A DNA stretch of 64,000 nucleotides from Tritrichomonas foetus. Its lineage: Eukaryota > Parabasalia > Tritrichomonadida > Tritrichomonadidae. The notes beneath the pieces were generated by a model. It was given only the letters and a program-made list of their open reading frames with translations. It was not told where the DNA came from and did no database searches. Positions 21,572-30,979 of this stretch are shown in pieces (the stretch's first letter is position 1; every line of letters begins with the position of its first letter). A program made the translations under genes and the position numbers. The DNA lies in assembly GCA_001839685.1 (NCBI GenBank), contig MLAK01000695.1, positions 1 to 64,000 of the forward strand, read 5' to 3'.

Positions 21572-22060
21572 ATGATTTTTGTGTTTTCTTTTCTGCTTGA
21601 ATTCGTATGTGCAGATAAAGGATACATCTATGATCTTGAGTTTACCCCAAGACGTGATGGTACATATCGTGGAAAAAGATTAAATCCAATGGAAGACACA
21701 GAAGATACTGAAACAATAAAATTAATTGCTCGTTTAATTCATCGATATAAAAAAGAACAGCGTAAAAAGAAACTTGTTCAACGGGCGACAAGTAGAGTGA
21801 TTCATGACTTTGGTGTTGAACTCAGAAGGTTATTAAGAATGCAAAACGACAATGTTCGGTCTAAAAGACTAAGAACAGAAGGTACATTAGCAAGAAAAAG
21901 ATATAGAATGGATCCTGTTGCAGAAAAAATCATGGAAGTCATAGAAAGTACTAAAAAACAACAGAGTACTGAGAATAAAAAAGCAGGTGAAACTGCAGGT
22001 TCAGCTGTAAAAACTGTAGCAAAAGGAGCTCAATCTATTATTAAGTCAATAGTAAGTTAA
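21572..22060 (+). CDS. Small basic hypothetical protein with N-terminal hydrophobic leader
   Basis: This 162-residue protein starts at the ATG at 21572. Residues 1-14 (MIFVFSFLLEFVCA) look like a cleavable signal peptide. The rest is strongly basic and helical, with clusters such as RYKKEQRKKK and RKRYR, and ends in an Ala/Lys/Ser-rich helix. No domain is recognised. The signal peptide suggests secretory-pathway entry, but such a lysine-rich mature protein is unusual for a secreted product. The true start could be a later methionine, or the leader could be fortuitous. Confidence 0.55.
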   Translation: MIFVFSFLLEFVCADKGYIYDLEFTPRRDGTYRGKRLNPMEDTEDTETIKLIARLIHRYKKEQRKKKLVQRATSRVIHDFGVELRRLLRMQNDNVRSKRLRTEGTLARKRYRMDPVAEKIMEVIESTKKQQSTENKKAGETAGSAVKTVAKGAQSIIKSIVS

Positions 22061-22349
22061 GAACTGATTTTGAAATCTTTAAATACTCTTGATATTTTTT
22101 TATTAAAAACGATAGATAAAACTATATGAGTTTTACTCTCTACTTCTAGATTGTATTAATAAATCTATTTTTATGTGCAAGTTAGTTAGTTTCGGAAAAA
22201 AAATTAGTTATCCGCAATCTATTTAACTTGATGTATCTTTGAAGTTTCTAGTGACCATATATTTTCACAATAATACCACAGATTTCAGTTTGAATCAGAT
22301 CATAGAATGTTTGTAATATTTTCAATAAAAGTATTCAAAGTCCGTCAAA
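22061..22349. other. Intergenic, no gene seen
   Basis: AT-rich spacer between the small basic gene and AP-3 delta. No coding or RNA feature was found apart from the promoter-like motifs next to the AP-3 start. Confidence 0.4.
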
Positions 22350-22372
22350 TGACATCATTTTGACGTCATCAT
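22350..22372 (+). promoter_or_regulatory. Possible AP-3 delta promoter: initiator and CRE-like palindrome
   Basis: Just before the ATG at 22373 are TGACATCA (22350-22357) and the perfect palindrome TGACGTCA (22361-22368). Overlapping the first is TCATTTT (22355-22361), which fits the trichomonad initiator consensus TCAYW and would give a 5' UTR of about 16 bases. TGACGTCA is the classical CRE/bZIP site in animals; use in a trichomonad is not known to me. All of this is inference from motif matching. Confidence 0.35.
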
Positions 22373-24913
22373 ATGAGTTCTGCAATAAAAAAAGCTGCAG
22401 CAAGTGCAACAAAAAACGCATTTTTCATGCTTTCAAGAGGTACTGGACTTAAATCATTTGTTGATCATTATCATGAAAGTAAGCAACGAGGAATTGTCAA
22501 TGAATTCATTTCTGAGGTAGTGAATTCATCAAAAGAGATATTTGCATCTGGAACACAACAACAGCAAGCAGATTGTTTGCAAGAAATGTTATTTCTCCAA
22601 ATGCAAGGTCATGATATGTCATGGGTTGATTTCAATATCTCAAATTTAATGCCTAGTGATGACTATTCAGTTAAATATATGTCATATATGGCAGCGTCAT
22701 CATTATGGAATCCTGATTCAGAAGCAATATTTATGTCAACCAACTGTATCAAAAGGGATTTAGGATCATCTGACCCATTAAATAAAGCACTAGCTTTATC
22801 ATTAGTTTCTCAAATTGCAACATCTGATCTTGCATCATCAGTTGTTTCTGATGTAGTCTCTGCCTTTAATCACAGCAGATCTGAAATTAGTCAAATGTCA
22901 ATTTGTGCCTTTTATCAAATATGTCTGAAATATCCAGATGCACTTCGAGCAGGATTTCAATCACTTAATGTCAAATACAAACTTGAAGAAGGAGATCCTG
23001 GAACTCAACAGGCTGTTTTAACACTTTTGAATGAATTATGCATTCATAATCCCTCAAACTTTATGAATTTTGTTCCTATTTTATATAAATTACTAACAAA
23101 TGCAGCCACACCATGGATACTTGTCAGAACTCTTTCGATTTTTACAATGATTCTTGCTTCACTAAAAGCTGATGTTGCAGCAAAGCTTGCAAGTAGACTT
23201 GTTCAACCTATTGCAGAAATTCTAGATACTGCTTCTTCTGCATCTGTGGTTCTTGAAGTTATTAGACTTATATGTGATGGGCCACTGCGTAGTCCACATT
23301 TAATTCGAGTTGCTGCTGATAGAGCACAAGACTTTATTCAAAGTCCAGATCCGAACTTAAGATATCTTGGATTAACATCAATGACACGACTAATGAAGAT
23401 TGATCAAAAAGTTATTGCCTTGCATCGTGAAATTATATCAGGCTGCCTAGAAAGTGATGATCCTACATGCGTTGTTATTGCAATTGATCTTCTTCAAGCA
23501 ATTGCCACTCGAAAAAACCTACCAGAATTTGTCTTGAAATTGCTTGAGCAAATACAAATTCGACAACCTGGTTTTGTTCGTGATGCACTTGTATCTAGAG
23601 TTATTCAAATGTGTTGCCATAATGATTATGAAAGAGTAGTGGATTTTGAATGGTATATGAATATCTTACTTGAAATTCATTCATATGGAATACACAGTAA
23701 AGAATTATCTCAGCAACTTTTGACAATTGCACTTCGTGTTGAATCTGTCCGACCTGAACTGATAAATGAAATGCTTGAAATTATGAAACAGCCTAATACA
23801 GCAGATACTGATATGATCGAAACAGCATCATTTATTTTGGGTGAATATTCATTAGATTGTGCTGAAGAAGCATTTGGATTATTGTTAAATTCTAAAATTC
23901 AATCTGTTGGACCATCTGCACAAGCAAGCTGTATACAAAATGCATTTAAATTGTATGCCAAATCTCCAAATGAGGAAATTATGTGCAAGAGGGGAAATGT
24001 ATTAATTGAAAAACTTCCACCTTATGCAGCATCTAGATTTACTGAAGTTCAAGAGCGAGTGTCAATGCTTTTATCCTTAGTATCTATTTTTCAAATCAAA
24101 CCTGATGTTTCAGCAGTTTCATCATTATATTCTGTTCCTCTCAAAGCAATTGCAACCACTGCACAATCCAAAGTACCTATTCCAAAATCTTTAGATTTAT
24201 CAATTCCAATCATTGACTTAGAAGCGGCAGAGCAATCATTTGATTTCATTGATGAGCTAGGATTTGATTCGTTTCTGAATAATGGCCCTGATCCATCTAT
24301 TTTCATTCTTGGATCATCAAAAAGACAAAGGCCAAATCCTAATCTTAATAAATCAAATGTAATTGTTATGAGTGGAAGCAGTCTTGGTGTTGACATTCAA
24401 CCAAAGAAAAGAAGATTGCTACCTGTTAAAGAAAGTCGAGGAATTGAACTACTTCCACTTGAAGGGGCAGATCATGATACTCCCAAGCAAAACAAAAATA
24501 TTTCAGCACTTGCAAAAATTGATATAACTGCACCTCTTAGAGCCAATGAAAAATTACCAGAACTTCTTCCATACTCACAAGATGAACTAATCCAAAAGCA
24601 GTCAAAGCAAATGCTTCCAAATAAAAATAGTCAATTGAGTAGGACTGGAAATAATGCCATCAGCTTAAGTGATTATTCTGATTATTTCCATCAAGTCGGA
24701 TCTGTTCAAGGAATAAATTTAGTCATTGAAGACATAGCACCAAGACAAGCAGGCTTGGAGATCAATGTAGCTGTAACAAACTCTTCTTCAATTCCAATAT
24801 CAGCAGTTGAATTTGTTCTTGATGATGGAGCACCACAATGTTTACGTTCTGAGATTTCTGCAAATGATGTTGGAAGACATAAACTTATTTTAAGATGTGA
24901 AACTTTTGAATAA
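22373..24913 (+). CDS. AP-3 adaptor complex delta subunit (large adaptin), stopped early
   Basis: This 846-residue ORF encodes an adaptin trunk of the AP-3 delta type, the large subunit of the coat that carries cargo from endosomes or Golgi to lysosome-related compartments. The N terminus has the delta signature GLKSFVDHYHESK, then LFLQMQGHDMSWVDFNI (animal delta has a closely similar stretch around YLQMLGYDISW) and YMAASSLW. HEAT repeats run to about residue 560. A hinge rich in Ser, Asn and Lys then leads to a C-terminal beta domain that begins near residue 775. The frame is closed by TAA at 24911-24913, yet coding sequence continues in the same frame to 25330. The trunk is intact, so the shortened protein could still assemble, but the C-terminal domain would be truncated. 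Confidence 0.88.
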   Translation: MSSAIKKAAASATKNAFFMLSRGTGLKSFVDHYHESKQRGIVNEFISEVVNSSKEIFASGTQQQQADCLQEMLFLQMQGHDMSWVDFNISNLMPSDDYSVKYMSYMAASSLWNPDSEAIFMSTNCIKRDLGSSDPLNKALALSLVSQIATSDLASSVVSDVVSAFNHSRSEISQMSICAFYQICLKYPDALRAGFQSLNVKYKLEEGDPGTQQAVLTLLNELCIHNPSNFMNFVPILYKLLTNAATPWILVRTLSIFTMILASLKADVAAKLASRLVQPIAEILDTASSASVVLEVIRLICDGPLRSPHLIRVAADRAQDFIQSPDPNLRYLGLTSMTRLMKIDQKVIALHREIISGCLESDDPTCVVIAIDLLQAIATRKNLPEFVLKLLEQIQIRQPGFVRDALVSRVIQMCCHNDYERVVDFEWYMNILLEIHSYGIHSKELSQQLLTIALRVESVRPELINEMLEIMKQPNTADTDMIETASFILGEYSLDCAEEAFGLLLNSKIQSVGPSAQASCIQNAFKLYAKSPNEEIMCKRGNVLIEKLPPYAASRFTEVQERVSMLLSLVSIFQIKPDVSAVSSLYSVPLKAIATTAQSKVPIPKSLDLSIPIIDLEAAEQSFDFIDELGFDSFLNNGPDPSIFILGSSKRQRPNPNLNKSNVIVMSGSSLGVDIQPKKRRLLPVKESRGIELLPLEGADHDTPKQNKNISALAKIDITAPLRANEKLPELLPYSQDELIQKQSKQMLPNKNSQLSRTGNNAISLSDYSDYFHQVGSVQGINLVIEDIAPRQAGLEINVAVTNSSSIPISAVEFVLDDGAPQCLRSEISANDVGRHKLILRCETFE

Positions 24914-25330
24914 CCAAAAGTTATTAAATTTACTGTATTGCCAACAGGTGGAGCTGGTGAAATGCTTCGATCAAGACTAAAAATTATGCCAAGTTTCTTC
25001 TTGCATCCAGCAAAATCAGTTGATTTTGATAAAACACTTCCCAAATGCGATAAAGTTGAAAAAATCGAATTAGGAAGCCAAATTCAAGTACAATCAACTT
25101 TACAGAAAGTTATCTCGGTGTTACATGGAACAATTGTAAAGAAAGAAGTTAATGGAAAGAAAATCATTGCTATTTTTTCACAAGCATACGTTAATCTTCA
25201 TGTAATTGCAATTTTACATAGAGAAGATGAAGAAGGATTCTTTTTAGATGTTATGTCTAATTCGAAAACATTAGCTCAGAGTTTACATAGTGAACTGAAT
25301 TCCACCCTCAATGAATCATACACAATTTAA
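24914..25330 (+). pseudogene. In-frame continuation of AP-3 delta beyond a TAA codon
   Basis: This stretch is read in exactly the same frame as the AP-3 delta gene and stays open for 138 codons to a second TAA. It encodes an ordinary-looking beta-rich domain (TVLPTGGAGEMLRSRLKI, then KIIAIFSQAYVNLHVIAIL) consistent with the end of an adaptin appendage. It has no ATG near its beginning; the first is at 24962. The simplest reading is that one nonsense change, or a sequencing error, splits a roughly 985-residue protein. Stop readthrough is an alternative. An intron is not supported, because no GTATGT or ACTAAC..ACAG signals flank the stop. Confidence 0.75.
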
Positions 25331-25560
25331 TTCCTAAAATGGACATATTTATATCATTTTTTATCAAAAAAATCTTAATTTTATTCAATCATATCACACA
25401 ATAATACTATTTGATTGACCATTTCACTAGTGGCGAATCACTACCATAGTATCATGCTTTAAATAATCCTTGTGATCACAATTTTTGAAAAGAGAAATAA
25501 TCTTATTCATATGGAAAAAGATTTCCGAAATGTGATATAAAAAATTCTTACGTTTAAAAA

Positions 25561-26568
25561 ATGATAACTCATACACTTAGTGAACGAGAGAAAATAGCCA
25601 TCGACGCAATTTTATCACAAGCAGAAAGCGAATACTTATATACCTCATGTGACTCGATAAATAAAATTGACGATCAATGCAGATCAATCTGGCCAGATTG
25701 GGATGTAAAATCGATAAGCAAAGCCAGATCAAATCACGGAATGACACTCAAAATTGATAATGAAAACAAAATACCTAAAGATCAGAAAATAATTGCTGAT
25801 GTTGAAGATGAGGATATTGAAGCGCTAAAAATGAAAAATCGAATCGAGTTTCAAAAGTTAAATGAAAGAAAAGCTTCTTTGAATTTAATCGATAATGAAA
25901 ATATTGAAACTACTTCAACGTATCCGAATAGTGAAATTTCCACAACTCAAACCAAGACAGAAGCAAGTCCAAATGATATCGATGATGCAGAATCCGAGAA
26001 AAATCCTGATGATATGAACATTTTGAGAAATAAAGTGAAGACACTTATGGATAGAATCAGTAATTCTGTCGTTACTTCTGATCTTTCACCAGAGTCACAA
26101 ATGTTCATTAATAAAGTCAAAAAGTCAAAAGGAAAAGGACAAAAGTCAAACGGGAAAGGACAAAAGTCAAAACAAGTGACAAGTAAAATCAATTCGACTC
26201 AGAGCTCATCAAATAAAGCAAGTCGAAGTGAAAAAGTTCTCCAAAGAAAAACAGATTCAAATTGTTATGAAAATTATGATGATAGCTCAAGTGAAACTAG
26301 TCATGGCAGTCATGTATGTAAAACTAATAAAGAAGCTAAATCTATTATATCATCGACTACTAAGAAAATGAAAGTCATAGAAAGTGAAAACCAAATGTTA
26401 AAGAAAAGATTGGCAGATTTAGAAAAATCTTTTAAAGAGTCCCAAAAAGAAATCGAATCACTTAAAACAGCACTCAGAAAAAGTGAAGCAATTCGCGCAA
26501 AATTGACCAGTCAAAATGCCGCAGGTCCCCGTAAAAGGAGGAAACTAGAAATGATTAATCCTTATTAA
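25561..26568 (+). CDS. Hypothetical charged coiled-coil protein, probably nuclear
   Basis: This 335-residue protein starts at the ATG at 25561. The N-terminal 60 residues look folded and contain IWPDWDVKSISKARSNHGM, which could be a small helix-turn-helix-like unit. The middle is Lys/Ser/Glu-rich and disordered, with a short internal duplication (KSKGKGQKSNGKGQKSK, about residues 189-205). Residues 265-310 form a coiled coil. The C terminus has a bipartite-like basic cluster (GPRKRRKLE), a likely nuclear localisation signal. I do not recognise the family. DNA binding or a chromatin role is conjecture. Confidence 0.6.
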   Translation: MITHTLSEREKIAIDAILSQAESEYLYTSCDSINKIDDQCRSIWPDWDVKSISKARSNHGMTLKIDNENKIPKDQKIIADVEDEDIEALKMKNRIEFQKLNERKASLNLIDNENIETTSTYPNSEISTTQTKTEASPNDIDDAESEKNPDDMNILRNKVKTLMDRISNSVVTSDLSPESQMFINKVKKSKGKGQKSNGKGQKSKQVTSKINSTQSSSNKASRSEKVLQRKTDSNCYENYDDSSSETSHGSHVCKTNKEAKSIISSTTKKMKVIESENQMLKKRLADLEKSFKESQKEIESLKTALRKSEAIRAKLTSQNAAGPRKRRKLEMINPY

Positions 26569-26753
26569 GAATATCTTTGTTTTGTATAATAAATATTGTT
26601 ATTTACAGATTCAATATTTTCTTTTTATTCTTAAAGCACTCACAGAGATTGTTAATATGATATCAGTGACTAGCCCTCACAGTTCAACAGTTCAATAGTT
26701 CAACACATCAATGATTTTAATAATGACACTTTTTTGTAATTGACCTTGTTACA

Positions 26754-28136
26754 ATGTTGAACGAAATGACAAATTTTTATTCTGAAAAAGTGCAAATAAC
26801 CGTCGGAATTTCCCAAATGTCTAAAGCGAAAGATACTCCAGAAGAAACACGTATTTTTAATATCGGTATGCATTACATACAACTTATCCAGATCAACAGG
26901 ATTGCTGGAAATACCAAAATGGCAAATTTTTACTCCGATGTTTTTCTAACATTATGCAACACCGTCATGAAAAACCCAATCCAAGCTTCGAAAATCGTTG
27001 AAGATAGAGTTGTCGACACAATCAACAAAGTGAATAGCGGACGAATGGGCCTGAAAAGGGAATTCGAAAGGGCCAAATCATTTAAAGATAACAAAGCCGT
27101 CGAAAAGATTCGTCAAGCTTATGACAAAGTTTTATCAACATGCGAAATCCTGAACTTTTGCCTCAACAATCACGTCGAGCCACCACCAGTCGAGAGACAA
27201 GAAATAACATATCGATCAGTTGTTATCGACCAAACAATTCCTCCTGAAATCTTGAAACTCAAAATCACTGGACTCAGCGTCTTAAATCCGGATCCGAAGA
27301 CACAATACGCCCTTAGAATTTTCCCGCCTGTTGTTAATCCAACCGTCACAGATTTATTCAATTCTGGAAAAGTGGATTTCTTGTTTAACTTTAAGTGCAT
27401 TCGAAGGAATGAAAAGCAGCGACTTCAGCGTCTTGTAAAGAAATCAATTGAATTCGAGCTCGTTGCATACACGAAGAGAACACTTGGAAAAGAAAAAGAA
27501 TTAGTTGTAGCTTATCTTAAAATTCCAATGAACCTATTTTCACAACATTCTCGTGTGTCTCGCGGCTATGTTATGGAAAATCGTCCCGAAGCCCCAAAGA
27601 ATGAGCAGTATACTGTTAATATGGAGATATCAATGGCCATATCACTGATTGAAAGTGAATATGATGACCGAGCAGCAGAATTTTTCGTAATTAAACAAGG
27701 TGCAAAATTACAGCTCCCTTGGAGCAAACCAGAAGATGATGCAAACAAAAAGAGAGAACTGTCCGCTTTATCGAAAGATGAAATTCTCGCCTTGAAATTG
27801 AAGCCAATGCCCAAATTGGATGATCCAAGCTATATGCCAAATAATTGGCTCAGGCAAATGATTGCATTAATGCAAGAAAATGTCGACATTTTCGAGAAAA
27901 ATAATGTAATTGTTCCACCTAAATTAATTGAGAGGCGTGATGGGTACAAAAAAGCACTTTTGAATAACTTACTCGCACTGAAGGAAGGAAGAATGACCAC
28001 TGAACAGTACAAAAAGAACATCGCTGTGATGCTTAAGGAGGAAACAGCAAAAGCAAAGGAAATGAAAGGACAGCCGCTTTTTGCAGAACATATGGAAAGG
28101 CTGAGGGGTTTCAAAACCGAATATGATTCACTATAA
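26754..28136 (+). CDS. C2-domain protein resembling Lgd/CC2D1
   Basis: This is a complete 460-residue frame. The ATG at 26754 opens the longest version; the ATG at 26817 (MSKAKD) is a possible alternative. Residues about 30-140 form a helical region. About 160-310 look like a C2 fold whose later strands match the Lgd/CC2D1 C2 pattern: a FxFNFKCIRR strand, then a basic stretch, then KSIEFELV with a conserved Phe-Glu, then a VAYLKIPM strand. The C-terminal part carries helices with a Y-K-K-A spacing (LIERRDGYKKAL) like the DM14 repeats of that family. Animal Lgd/CC2D1 proteins bind the ESCRT-III subunit Shrub/CHMP4 and control endosomal sorting. The C2 call is fairly good; the Lgd assignment is visual inference. 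Confidence 0.5.
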   Translation: MLNEMTNFYSEKVQITVGISQMSKAKDTPEETRIFNIGMHYIQLIQINRIAGNTKMANFYSDVFLTLCNTVMKNPIQASKIVEDRVVDTINKVNSGRMGLKREFERAKSFKDNKAVEKIRQAYDKVLSTCEILNFCLNNHVEPPPVERQEITYRSVVIDQTIPPEILKLKITGLSVLNPDPKTQYALRIFPPVVNPTVTDLFNSGKVDFLFNFKCIRRNEKQRLQRLVKKSIEFELVAYTKRTLGKEKELVVAYLKIPMNLFSQHSRVSRGYVMENRPEAPKNEQYTVNMEISMAISLIESEYDDRAAEFFVIKQGAKLQLPWSKPEDDANKKRELSALSKDEILALKLKPMPKLDDPSYMPNNWLRQMIALMQENVDIFEKNNVIVPPKLIERRDGYKKALLNNLLALKEGRMTTEQYKKNIAVMLKEETAKAKEMKGQPLFAEHMERLRGFKTEYDSL

Positions 28137-28797
28137 TTCTTTCATGCTCTATTTGTTTGTGCTTAATTTATAAAACTGTCGATTATGTTTTCATTTTTTT
28201 AAATCTTGTTTTTATCAATCTAATTTGTTGTATGAATCTTTTATGTTTTAAACAGAAATTCTTTTTCATGGGTTTGGTGAATCAATTCACTATTAGCTAA
28301 GGTGAATTTTGGTGTTTTCAGTTCACAGTAGTAATATTTTATATCGAGTGTTCGATAATAATGGTATAAATCAACTTTAGCTTCAAAGATGCAAACTTAC
28401 CATAACTTTGATTCACCAACCTAAATATGCGGTGAGTTTGAAAAGTCAATTTTCTAATATGATCATCTATTTGCAGAAAACGAATTGATTTTGATTTTCT
28501 ATGAGAGTTCATCACTAAAGTCATAGCAAACAAACAAATAGTGATATTCAATAGAATGAGATAACATTAGCTATCTCACTTTTTGTCGTAGAAGTGTTGA
28601 ATGCAGATTATTTGAAATACTGTATCACTTTTTCAATACTTTATTCATCCCAATTCTGATAATTTAAATGACATATTCAAAAATTTTCCAATTTGATACA
28701 AAATGAGACAAAGTTACCAGAAATTTCATAAGAAGAAAAATTCATCTCATTCCTGAAAAAGTTAACATCTTCAGAAAAAGTTTTTTCAGAATTTCCA
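28137..28797. other. Intergenic with weak imperfect inverted repeat
   Basis: AT-rich spacer. Short arms pair imperfectly: TTGGTGAATCA near 28273 with TGATTCACCAA near 28411, and CTATTTGTTTGT near 28149 with ACAAACAAATAG near 28531. This could be an old foldback element or chance. No protein-coding frame is convincing. Confidence 0.4.
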
Positions 28798-29610
28798 ATG
28801 CTCTTCTTATTATTCTCACTCCTACAGGCCGAGCTCACGTGGGATACAGCCACCCAATGCGGCAATATGTTCCTTTGGAGGTATGAATTCTGTAAAGAAG
28901 ATCCATCGTATGCAAATTTAGATGGAACTGGAAAAGCATTATGTTCGCTCTATATTCCCTATTACATGCCTGTCGGATGGTACCAGTATAGCGATCCAGT
29001 TTATTCGCAGTTTGCTTTCATTGAAACAGAAACAACCATCTCTGGAAGTGGTGCGCCAGATGTTCGAAATACATATGCGGATCTCGCCATGAATAAGAAA
29101 AAGGAAGGACCTCATGAAAAATTCAATAAAGAGTGCCCAATGTATGATGGCGTCACTTATCCAAACATGTCTTCATGCTGCCTCCACAAATACGCATCAA
29201 AATTCGATGAAGATTACACAGAAATGTTTATGAAAGCAGAATCAATTCGCAAACAATACCAATTTTTAATTTACCCAAAATGCTACGAATTAATTCGATA
29301 CATGCCATGCGCAATTTGTCATCCGAAGGTTCAATCCGCGAACGTTTCAAAGATAGCAGGCTTCGAGAGAGTCGACGGATACGAAAAGCACATGCCTGTG
29401 TTCACCTATAGACTATGCAGAAACTACACACAGCTAATTTACAAGTACTGTAAAAGTGCGTATTTCATTGGAGCAGAAAAGCGGCGGATCGTGCCCAAAA
29501 ACATGGGACTGGAGCAATTTATGGACTTGATGGGCGTCCCAGAATTGTTTGGGATTCCAAATGATACTTGCCTCGATGTACTTGATGTTAATCCTTTCTA
29601 CAAAGAATAA
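28798..29610 (+). CDS. Secreted Cys-rich protein with folate-receptor-like domain
   Basis: This 270-residue protein starts at the ATG at 28798. Residues 1-12 (MLFLLFSLLQAE) form a signal peptide. The mature part carries many cysteines expected to be disulfide-bonded. Its central block reads CYELIRYMPCAICHP...QS, then RLCRNY and YKYCKSAYF. This spacing is that of the folate-receptor/HHIP-type domain (C...L..L.C..CSP..QS...LC..YC...C). There is no C-terminal membrane anchor and no GPI-type tail, so the protein is secreted or luminal. Ligand binding cannot be judged from sequence; folate specificity is not implied. In structure it might serve as an extracellular ligand-binding or adhesion module. 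Confidence 0.6.
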   Translation: MLFLLFSLLQAELTWDTATQCGNMFLWRYEFCKEDPSYANLDGTGKALCSLYIPYYMPVGWYQYSDPVYSQFAFIETETTISGSGAPDVRNTYADLAMNKKKEGPHEKFNKECPMYDGVTYPNMSSCCLHKYASKFDEDYTEMFMKAESIRKQYQFLIYPKCYELIRYMPCAICHPKVQSANVSKIAGFERVDGYEKHMPVFTYRLCRNYTQLIYKYCKSAYFIGAEKRRIVPKNMGLEQFMDLMGVPELFGIPNDTCLDVLDVNPFYKE

Positions 29611-30368
29611 ATATTTATAAGATTTACTCTCACAGCTTTTTCGAATAACTGTTTTTTTTTTTTTTTTTTTTTTTTCTTGATTATTAAAAAGAGTTTCCTG
29701 TGATTGTTGATAACTTATTTGATTGTGTAAGCCTTGTGTAGCTTATCTGAATTTATTTGAGGAGAAATTAATTAATAGTTAACATTTTTTCCCTTTTGCC
29801 ATTTTCCTGAATAAACTCCCAAGAATCCAAAATTGGAGTCAAATTTTGAGATTGTGTTTGGTACAGAATTAATGTTTTTTATTTCATTTTACTCATATTT
29901 GCCTATCTTTGAACAACAACCTATTAAAACATTCAGAAAATAACACAAAGAAGTGCAGTATTGAAATAACTCAATTCACTAACGAAAATGATTTTTTAAT
30001 AATTTATAATTATCAATATAATAAAAGTTTCGTAAGATTATCATTTAGAATAATGCCGTTATTTTGAAAAACAATATTTTTTTGTATGACAACTGAGATT
30101 CTATTAAATGATAAATTCTCTTTCTTTGTATTTAAAGAATTTATTTCTTTACTTTCTTCACTGCATATTGATGTCAATTCGTCCAACGTGTTTGAGTTGC
30201 TAGATCAGATACCTGTAATAAATATAAATTTCATGAAATGTATATAGCTTTAAAGAATTCGCTTTATTCATCATCAAGCAAAAATTTGTAATCCTTGATG
30301 GAACAGATGGAAAATGTCAATAACCATAACAAATAATCTAATAACAAGGCACTGAGATGAAAGCATCC
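29611..30368. other. Intergenic with poly-T tract
   Basis: AT-rich DNA with a run of about 25 T at roughly 29651-29675. No coding frame or RNA gene was recognised before the relic that begins near 30370. Confidence 0.4.
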
Positions 30369-30369
30369 A

Positions 30370-30882
30370 ATGTTGACTATGAAGTAAAATTGATTTTAGA
30401 AACATTTTTTCAACTCTTAAACAACGAAAATCGAGTATTTCATGATAATCATCTTTTCTTTCGATTGATTATTGCTTTGTTTAAGAAAAAATGCTATTAA
30501 ATAGTTCAGACATTAAGCATGCAGAGATTATATTGACCATATTGAACTTTATTGGAATGAACGAAGATGAATTTTGTGAATTAATATCAAATTCATTTTA
30601 TTCGAATTAACATTTTCTGCCAAGAAACTCGGAATCATTAATCAAAAAATTAGCATACATTCATAATTTTTATAGCAAAGACTCTTATATGTACAGGAAT
30701 CTTATGAGAACTCCAATACTACTCAAAAAGAGCACTAACCTATTCATGTATTTGTCCATAATACGCCTAATTCATCATTGAGATATTTGAAACTTTGTTT
30801 TTATTGTGCTGATGATGAATTCGAGAAATATCCATTGTTATTACTTGGAGTCGACTTTTTTGGATTCGATTATGCATTATAA
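30370..30882 (+). pseudogene. Decayed protein-coding relic, family unknown
   Basis: A protein-like reading runs across this stretch, broken by stops and at least one frameshift. Pieces include VDYEVKLILETFFQLLNN (stop near 30500), then a piece with KHAEIILTILNFIGM ending at a TAA near 30610. After that stop the same frame continues with SLIKKLAYIHNFYSKDSY. A later frame reads KYPLLLLGVDFFGFDYAL and ends in double TAA. The amino-acid makeup (many Leu, Phe, Asn) and the amphipathic helices look like a former coding sequence. I cannot name the family; the trichomonad BTB/ankyrin families are candidates. Confidence 0.45.
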
Positions 30883-30979
30883 TAATATAACTCACAATAA
30901 ACTAGATAAGTTAATAAACGTAACTCTATTATTTATTAAATAACGTCTAAATTAATTTACTAGAAAGTTTAATTTTTTT

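Noticed and set aside
22373..25330. Reassigned genetic code (TAA read as Gln) to explain AP-3 delta
   Set aside because: Many other genes here end at TAA, TGA or TAG with no continuation, so the standard code applies.
24914..25330. Separate downstream gene starting at TTG 24938
   Set aside because: It has no ATG near its start and is in frame with AP-3 delta; a continuation is simpler.
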